In this document: one piece after another, positions 7,418 to 10,720 of the stretch | Layout of the letters: every line of letters starts with the position of its first letter | How positions within the stretch are numbered: position 1 is the stretch's first letter | Assembly: GCF_004138495.1 (NCBI RefSeq) | Contig: NZ_ML142857.1 | Location: 18,145 to 28,864 of the forward strand | DNA: 10,720 nt | Direction: 5' to 3' | Origin: Phytoactinopolyspora endophytica | Lineage (GTDB): Bacteria > Actinomycetota > Actinomycetes > Jiangellales > Jiangellaceae | Notes under the pieces: model-generated | Database searches by the model: none | Seen by the model: the letters and a program-made list of their open reading frames with translations, nothing else | Told to the model about the DNA's origin: nothing | Position numbers and translations under genes: made by a program

Positions 7418-7439
7418 CATGATCGTCTAGGAGATCATG
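7418..7439 (+). repeat. Short inverted repeat around the AGGAG of the small ORF
   Basis: CATGATC (7418-7424) is inverted as GATCATG (7433-7439) with an 8-nt loop, GTCTAGGA, that holds most of the AGGAG at 7429-7433. A second small inverted repeat, GATGT/ACATC at 7442-7453, covers the ATG at 7443. These could be translation-control hairpins, a weak terminator for the epimerase gene, or chance. Confidence 0.35.
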
Positions 7440-7442
7440 TCG

Positions 7443-7529
7443 ATGTCAACATCCGCGCCGCCCGACCCACTCACTCGGGGGGCCCACGGGGCACGTACCG
7501 CCATGGCTAGCTACAGCTGGCGCTGTTAG
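7443..7529 (+). CDS. Possible small ORF or leader peptide, 28 residues, unknown function
   Basis: ATG 7443 to TAG 7527-7529 encodes 28 residues, starting MSTSAPPDPLTRG and ending ASYSWRC. An alternative ATG at 7437 in the same frame adds two residues. The reason to report it is AGGAG at 7429-7433, 9 nt before the ATG, in a region otherwise free of genes, with a hairpin over its stop codon (7510-7530) followed by GGGCATTTT. The peptide is Ser/Pro/Arg-rich with no membrane segment and a single Cys as its last residue. Third-position G/C bias is weaker than in the flanking genes, so it could be non-coding. It lies between the epimerase gene and the transporter promoter, so a leader-peptide or attenuation role is possible but unproven. 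No homologue is recognised. Confidence 0.3.
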   Translation: MSTSAPPDPLTRGAHGARTAMASYSWRC

Positions 7530-7538
7530 CGGGCATTT
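7510..7538 (+). terminator. Hairpin with short T-run at the end of the small ORF
   Basis: GCTACAGC (7510-7517) pairs with GCTGTTAGC (7522-7530) across a TGGC loop with one bulged T. It is followed by GGGCATTTT ending at 7539. The stem contains the TAG of the small ORF. It may end transcripts coming from the epimerase gene or the small ORF before the transporter promoter. It is a short stem, so only moderately convincing. Confidence 0.4.
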
Positions 7539-7631
7539 TGCGTCCGAGTGCGACCCATCGAGCAACCGTCGCGCCCGGCTGCGAACAGAGCGGGCGGAGT
7601 CGCCGAGAACATTTTCGCTCCCTCTCAGCCG

Positions 7632-7661
7632 TTGACATCTTTCCGGACACGGAAATAAAGT
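7632..7661 (+). promoter_or_regulatory. Promoter of the ABC transporter operon
   Basis: TTGACA at 7632-7637 is a perfect -35 hexamer. It is followed after 18 nt by TAAAGT at 7656-7661, which fits the actinobacterial TAnnnT -10. ATAAAG at 17-nt spacing is an alternative. Transcription would begin near 7668, leaving a leader of about 100 nt before the ATG at 7769. This is the best promoter match in the window. Confidence 0.65.
7640..7655 (+). promoter_or_regulatory. Palindromic operator candidate inside the promoter spacer
   Basis: TTTCCG-GACA-CGGAAA is a perfect 6-bp inverted repeat with a 4-nt centre, and it fills almost the whole spacer between the -35 and -10 hexamers. A dimeric repressor bound there would block RNA polymerase directly. 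Substrate-binding-protein operons of this kind are commonly under local repressors. No regulator gene is present in the window, so the cognate protein is unknown. Confidence 0.55.
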
Positions 7662-7695
7662 CCAGCTACAAATTAGACCATCGGGCAGCCGAAAT

Positions 7696-7703
7696 GTTGC
7701 AAC
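7696..7703 (+). promoter_or_regulatory. GTTGCAAC palindrome in the transporter leader
   Basis: This perfect 8-bp palindrome lies about 28 nt downstream of the predicted transcription start. It may be a secondary operator or part of a leader structure. An 8-bp palindrome can easily occur by chance, and only its position favours a role. Confidence 0.2.
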
Positions 7704-7768
7704 GAGGTTGCCGCTCAACTGTCGCATCGCACCGGCGGTGTGGCACCTGTGAAGGAAGAGGTGCACCG

Positions 7769-9601
7769 ATGGACAGAGGCGTGACCTCGGGCCTCAAGCC
7801 ATGGCCCGGCGCGACCCGACGAGAGTTCCTACGTGTGTCCGGCTTGGTCGGGCTCGCCGTCGGCGGCGGGTGGGCGCTGTCCGGTTGCGGTCTGACCGGT
7901 GCGGACGACGGCTCGCCCGCGGAGGGCACGGACGGCGACGGCGGAGGCGGAGAGGGCGGCGGCCCGAAGGTACTGCGGATGACCTTCCGTCCGGTCGAGG
8001 TGCTCGATCCGCAGATCATCACCCAGGGAATGTGGATCCTCACCCGGGGCATCCTCGAAGGCCTGGTAGTGCAGGATCCAGAGGGCACCGACGTCGTTCC
8101 CGCCGCCGCGGAGAGCTGGGATGTCTCCGACGACGCACTGACGTACACGTTCCACATCCGGCAAGAGGCGAAGTGGTCGAACGGCGATCCGGTGACGGCG
8201 CAGGACTTCGAGCGCACGTACCAGCGGCTGTTCACGCCGAGCAGCGGGGGCACCGGCGGAACCACGCTGGGGCAGAACTCGTACCAGGTCACGACCGGTA
8301 TCAAGGGTGCGGCCGCCTACCTCGGCGGCGCGACGGAGGACTGGTCCGACGTCGGGGTCGAGGCCACGGGTGACCACGAGCTGGTCATCACCCTGGAGAC
8401 CCCGAACCCAGACTTTCTGCTGGCCTTGACGCATCCCGGCCTGTTGCCGCTGCACATGGACAGCGTCGAGGAGCTGCCGGACGAATGGCAGGTGCCACCC
8501 AACTTCGTCTCCAACGGCCCCTACGCCGTCGAGAGCTTCGTCGCCAACTCGAGCATGGGCCTCGCCCCGAATAAAGAGTACTGGGACCGCGAAGCCGTGA
8601 CCCTGGATGCCATTGACATCCAGCAGGTCGACCCCGGCGCGAGCGCGGGCACCCTCACCGTGCCGTACGAGAACGACGAGACCGACATCCTGGAGATCGC
8701 CGAAGCCGACGTGCTCCGCTTCCAAGAGGATCCGGAGCTCGCCGACCACCTGCAAGCGGTCGACACCTACAGCGTCGGCTACCTCGCGAAGCTCCGCAGC
8801 GAACATCCGGCGCTCGAAGACGTGCGTGTCCGCAAGGCGTTGTCCCTCTCCTTGGACCGGGCCACCATCGCCAGCGTGGTGCCTGGGGGCCAACCTGGCC
8901 TCTCCCTCCCGCACGATCAGGTGGCCGGGTGGGATGAGAGCCTGGCCGTCCAGGAGAACCTGGACGAGGCCAAGCAGTTGCTCGCCGATGCCGGGTACCC
9001 CGACGGCCAGGGCCTGCCCCAGGTACGCATCCTGCACGGCGTGGACTCGCCCATCGTGGACGCGGTGATCGACCAGTGGAATAACCGGCTGGGCATCGAC
9101 GCTCTCAACGACCGCGTCGAGGCCGGTGTCTACGTCGAGCGACGCTGGTCGGTCCAGGAAGGCGACTACATCGGGTACTACTGGGGAACCTTCGCCGGGC
9201 TTCCGACGCTGCCCACCTACGTCGGGGCGCTGTGGTCCCCGGCGGACATCCAGAAGTTCAGTCTGCCGGGCGAGGTCTGGGGTGAGTACCAGCAGATCGA
9301 GGCGGACGAGGACCTCGGCGGGGAGGAGAAGGCACAGCAACTGACCGCGCTGATCGATCAGCATGCGTCCGACGGGTCCAAGCAGATGGCGGACCTGGTC
9401 GCACAGGCCACCGCCGAGCTCGACGACGAGGCGAGACGGCAGTTGTATCTGGAGGCGGCCCGCCTTCGGGAGGACGAGTACCTGTACTTCGCGGTGGCGT
9501 GGCTGTCGATCTTCTTCGCCGTCCGGCCAACGGTCACCGGCCTGCAGCTACGCAGGTATCCGGACTTCTTCTACCTCAAACCGCTCGGGCTAGAAGCCTG
9601 A
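7769..9601 (+). CDS. ABC transporter substrate-binding lipoprotein, SBP family 5 (DppA/OppA-like)
   Basis: The 610-residue product starts at ATG 7769, preceded by GGAAGAGG with 7-nt spacing. The N-terminus combines a twin-arginine motif (Arg17-Arg18 in TRREFLR) with a lipobox LSGC, making Cys40 the predicted lipid anchor. A Gly/Asp/Glu-rich tether of about 25 residues follows. The family 5 signature is clear at residues 125-147 (TYTFHIR, then AKWSNGDPVTAQDF). Later segments include the family-typical VRVRKALSLSLDR and LLADAGYPDGQGLP. The protein captures an extracellular solute and delivers it to the permease pair encoded just downstream (18-nt gap). Family 5 proteins bind peptides, nickel or heme, opines and oligosaccharides; the sugar-enzyme neighbours favour an oligosaccharide here, which is inference. 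Tat rather than Sec export of the lipoprotein is common in actinobacteria. Confidence 0.95.
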   Translation: MDRGVTSGLKPWPGATRREFLRVSGLVGLAVGGGWALSGCGLTGADDGSPAEGTDGDGGGGEGGGPKVLRMTFRPVEVLDPQIITQGMWILTRGILEGLVVQDPEGTDVVPAAAESWDVSDDALTYTFHIRQEAKWSNGDPVTAQDFERTYQRLFTPSSGGTGGTTLGQNSYQVTTGIKGAAAYLGGATEDWSDVGVEATGDHELVITLETPNPDFLLALTHPGLLPLHMDSVEELPDEWQVPPNFVSNGPYAVESFVANSSMGLAPNKEYWDREAVTLDAIDIQQVDPGASAGTLTVPYENDETDILEIAEADVLRFQEDPELADHLQAVDTYSVGYLAKLRSEHPALEDVRVRKALSLSLDRATIASVVPGGQPGLSLPHDQVAGWDESLAVQENLDEAKQLLADAGYPDGQGLPQVRILHGVDSPIVDAVIDQWNNRLGIDALNDRVEAGVYVERRWSVQEGDYIGYYWGTFAGLPTLPTYVGALWSPADIQKFSLPGEVWGEYQQIEADEDLGGEEKAQQLTALIDQHASDGSKQMADLVAQATAELDDEARRQLYLEAARLREDEYLYFAVAWLSIFFAVRPTVTGLQLRRYPDFFYLKPLGLEA

Positions 9602-9619
9602 TCGGACGGGAGCGTCGCC

Positions 9620-10624
9620 GTGGGCTTCGTCGCATACCTCGGAAACCGTGCCGGTCGCCTGGCGCTATCGCTGGTGGCGGTATCCATCATCACGTTCGGC
9701 CTGCTCCAGCTGGCGCCGGGCAACTTCGCCGACATCCAGCGGGTGACCAGCGGTGCCACCAGCATCGCCGGCACCGGCACGGAGACCATGCTGGCCGAGA
9801 CCCAGGCGCGGTACGGCGAGGACACCCCGGTGACCGAGCAGTACCTCACGTTCATGCAAGGCGTCGTCACCTGGGACATGGGGCCGTCGTACCGGTACGC
9901 GGGGCGCGCCGTCGAGGACATCATCTCCTCCGCGTTCCCGGTCTCGGCGACCCTGGCCGTGCTGGCGGTGATGCTCGCCCTGCTCATCGCGATCCCGGCC
10001 GGTGTCTACGCCGCGCTGCGGCAGAACTCCAAGTCCGACCACACCACGATGTTCATGGTCACGCTCGGGCATGCATTGCCGAACTACCTGATCGCGGCCT
10101 TCCTGATCATCGTCTTCACGGCCTATCTCGGCTGGTTCCCGTCCAGTGGGTGGAACACGCTGGATCACATCGTGCTGCCCGTGATCGCGCTCTCGCTCGG
10201 TCCGGCCGCCGTCCTGGCCAGGTACGTACGGTCCAGCATGTTGGAGACGCTCCGCGAGGAGTACGTCACCGCGGCCCTGGCCAAGGGTGGCCCCTACCGG
10301 ACCGTGATCCTCCGGCACGCGCTGCGGAACTCGCTGATCCCCCTGGTGACGGTGGTCGGGCCGCTGCTCGCGGCGTTGATGACCGGCACGGTCTTCGTCG
10401 AGGCGCTGTTCCGGATCCCCGGCCTCGGCTTTTACGCCGCCACCGCGGCGGCCAGCCGGGACATGCCGCTGCTCATGGGGACGGTGCTGTTCTTCGCGTT
10501 GATCATCATGGTGGTGAATCTTCTGGTCGATCTCACCTACGGGTTCCTCGACCCACGTATTCGAGCTGAAGGGGGGTGGGGACGATCGCAGCCCCGGAAA
10601 GTCTCGACCCAGCAGACGGCCTGA
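9620..10624 (+). CDS. ABC transporter permease, DppB/OppB type
   Basis: This is a 334-residue inner-membrane permease with about six hydrophobic spans: one near residues 11-31, a periplasmic loop, then spans beginning near residue 104. The EAA loop that contacts the ATPase is intact at residues 213-241 (EEYVTAALAKGG, then RHALRNSLIP), and the C-terminus contains the family-typical LTYGFLDPRIR. The GTG start at 9620 has GGGAG 7 nt upstream and lies 18 nt after the substrate-binding protein stop, so the two genes are co-transcribed from the 7632 promoter. The last 20 or so residues after DPRIR are a tail that overlaps the start of the next gene. It pairs with the DppC-type permease to form the channel. 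The ATPase genes are expected downstream, outside the window. Confidence 0.95.
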   Translation: MGFVAYLGNRAGRLALSLVAVSIITFGLLQLAPGNFADIQRVTSGATSIAGTGTETMLAETQARYGEDTPVTEQYLTFMQGVVTWDMGPSYRYAGRAVEDIISSAFPVSATLAVLAVMLALLIAIPAGVYAALRQNSKSDHTTMFMVTLGHALPNYLIAAFLIIVFTAYLGWFPSSGWNTLDHIVLPVIALSLGPAAVLARYVRSSMLETLREEYVTAALAKGGPYRTVILRHALRNSLIPLVTVVGPLLAALMTGTVFVEALFRIPGLGFYAATAAASRDMPLLMGTVLFFALIIMVVNLLVDLTYGFLDPRIRAEGGWGRSQPRKVSTQQTA

Positions 10625-10720
10625 GGACAGCTGACAGTCCCGGTGCCAGCGGTCTTCGGGCCGACGCCGGCGACCACATCGACGGCACCCGCGCCCGCGG
10701 CCCATGGGCGAAGGCCTGGG
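10576..10720 (+). CDS. ABC transporter permease, DppC/OppC type (3' partial, N-terminus only)
   Basis: The frame is open from GTG 10576 to the window end (48 residues). The visible end, GTRARGPWAKAW, matches the cytoplasmic segment that precedes the first membrane span in DppC/OppC permeases. The gene overlaps the upstream permease by 49 bp. An in-frame TGA at 10567-10569 limits the start, and GTG 10576 is the only standard start codon before that segment. AAGGGG directly abuts the GTG, so the ribosome binding site spacing is poor and the start may depend on translational coupling. The identification rests on a short N-terminus plus the strongly conserved gene order binding protein, permease B, permease C. 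Confidence 0.72.
   Translation, partial: MGTIAAPESLDPADGLRTADSPGASGLRADAGDHIDGTRARGPWAKAW

Noticed and set aside
7446..7766. Minus-strand frame of 106 codons across the gap before the transporter
   Set aside because: It runs antisense through the promoter and operator, and no Shine-Dalgarno sequence or protein family was recognised.
7829..9364. Long minus-strand open frame of 511 codons antisense to the substrate-binding protein gene
   Set aside because: It is a codon-bias shadow of a gene with clear family 5 signatures on the other strand. It shows no recognisable motif and a composition rich in Arg, Val and Gly.
9499..10569. Plus-strand frame of 356 codons overlapping the DppB-type permease
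   Set aside because: It is out of frame with the permease, which has membrane spans and an EAA loop. The alternative product is rich in Arg, Gly and His with no membrane segments.
1..10720. tRNA, rRNA, CRISPR, prophage or transposase genes
   Set aside because: No cloverleaf-like segments, regularly spaced repeats, integrase or transposase motifs were seen on either strand.

Overview
The window is high-GC, almost fully coding DNA with strong G/C third-position bias, frequent GTG starts, GGGAG/GGAAG-type ribosome binding sites and Tat-type signal peptides. This points to an actinomycete. The large secreted PIG-L protein beside an SBP family 5 transporter and sugar enzymes would suit a soil lineage such as Jiangellales or a relative, but the genus is a guess.

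Layout. (1) 1-2582, +: the 3' part of a large, probably secreted PIG-L type N-deacetylase carrying beta-sandwich modules and a CBM9-like domain, closed by a strong hairpin at 2605-2664. (2) 2828-4093, +: a PLP-dependent DegT/DnrJ/EryC1/StrS aminotransferase. (3) 4090-4140: a perfect 20-bp inverted repeat between two convergent genes. (4) 4155-5843, -: a Tat-exported protein of about 562 residues with no family I can name, probably an alpha/alpha-toroid carbohydrate-active enzyme. (5) A divergent promoter region. (6) 6100-7389, +: an AGE/RnBP-family sugar 2-epimerase. (7) 7390-7768: a 379-nt gap that holds a possible 28-residue small ORF with its own Shine-Dalgarno sequence and terminal hairpin, then a good promoter with a palindromic operator in its spacer. 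(8) 7769 to the window end, +: the start of a peptide/opine/oligosaccharide ABC importer operon (Tat lipoprotein substrate-binding protein, DppB/OppB-type permease, then the first codons of a DppC/OppC-type permease).

Taken together the genes read as an accessory sugar or glycan utilisation neighbourhood. Extracellular de-N-acylation and glycan processing would be followed by import through a family 5 transporter, which is known to carry oligosaccharides as well as peptides. Cytoplasmic epimerisation and possibly transamination would then convert the sugar. The substrate cannot be read from the sequence. No tRNA, rRNA, CRISPR array, transposase, integrase or attachment site was seen.
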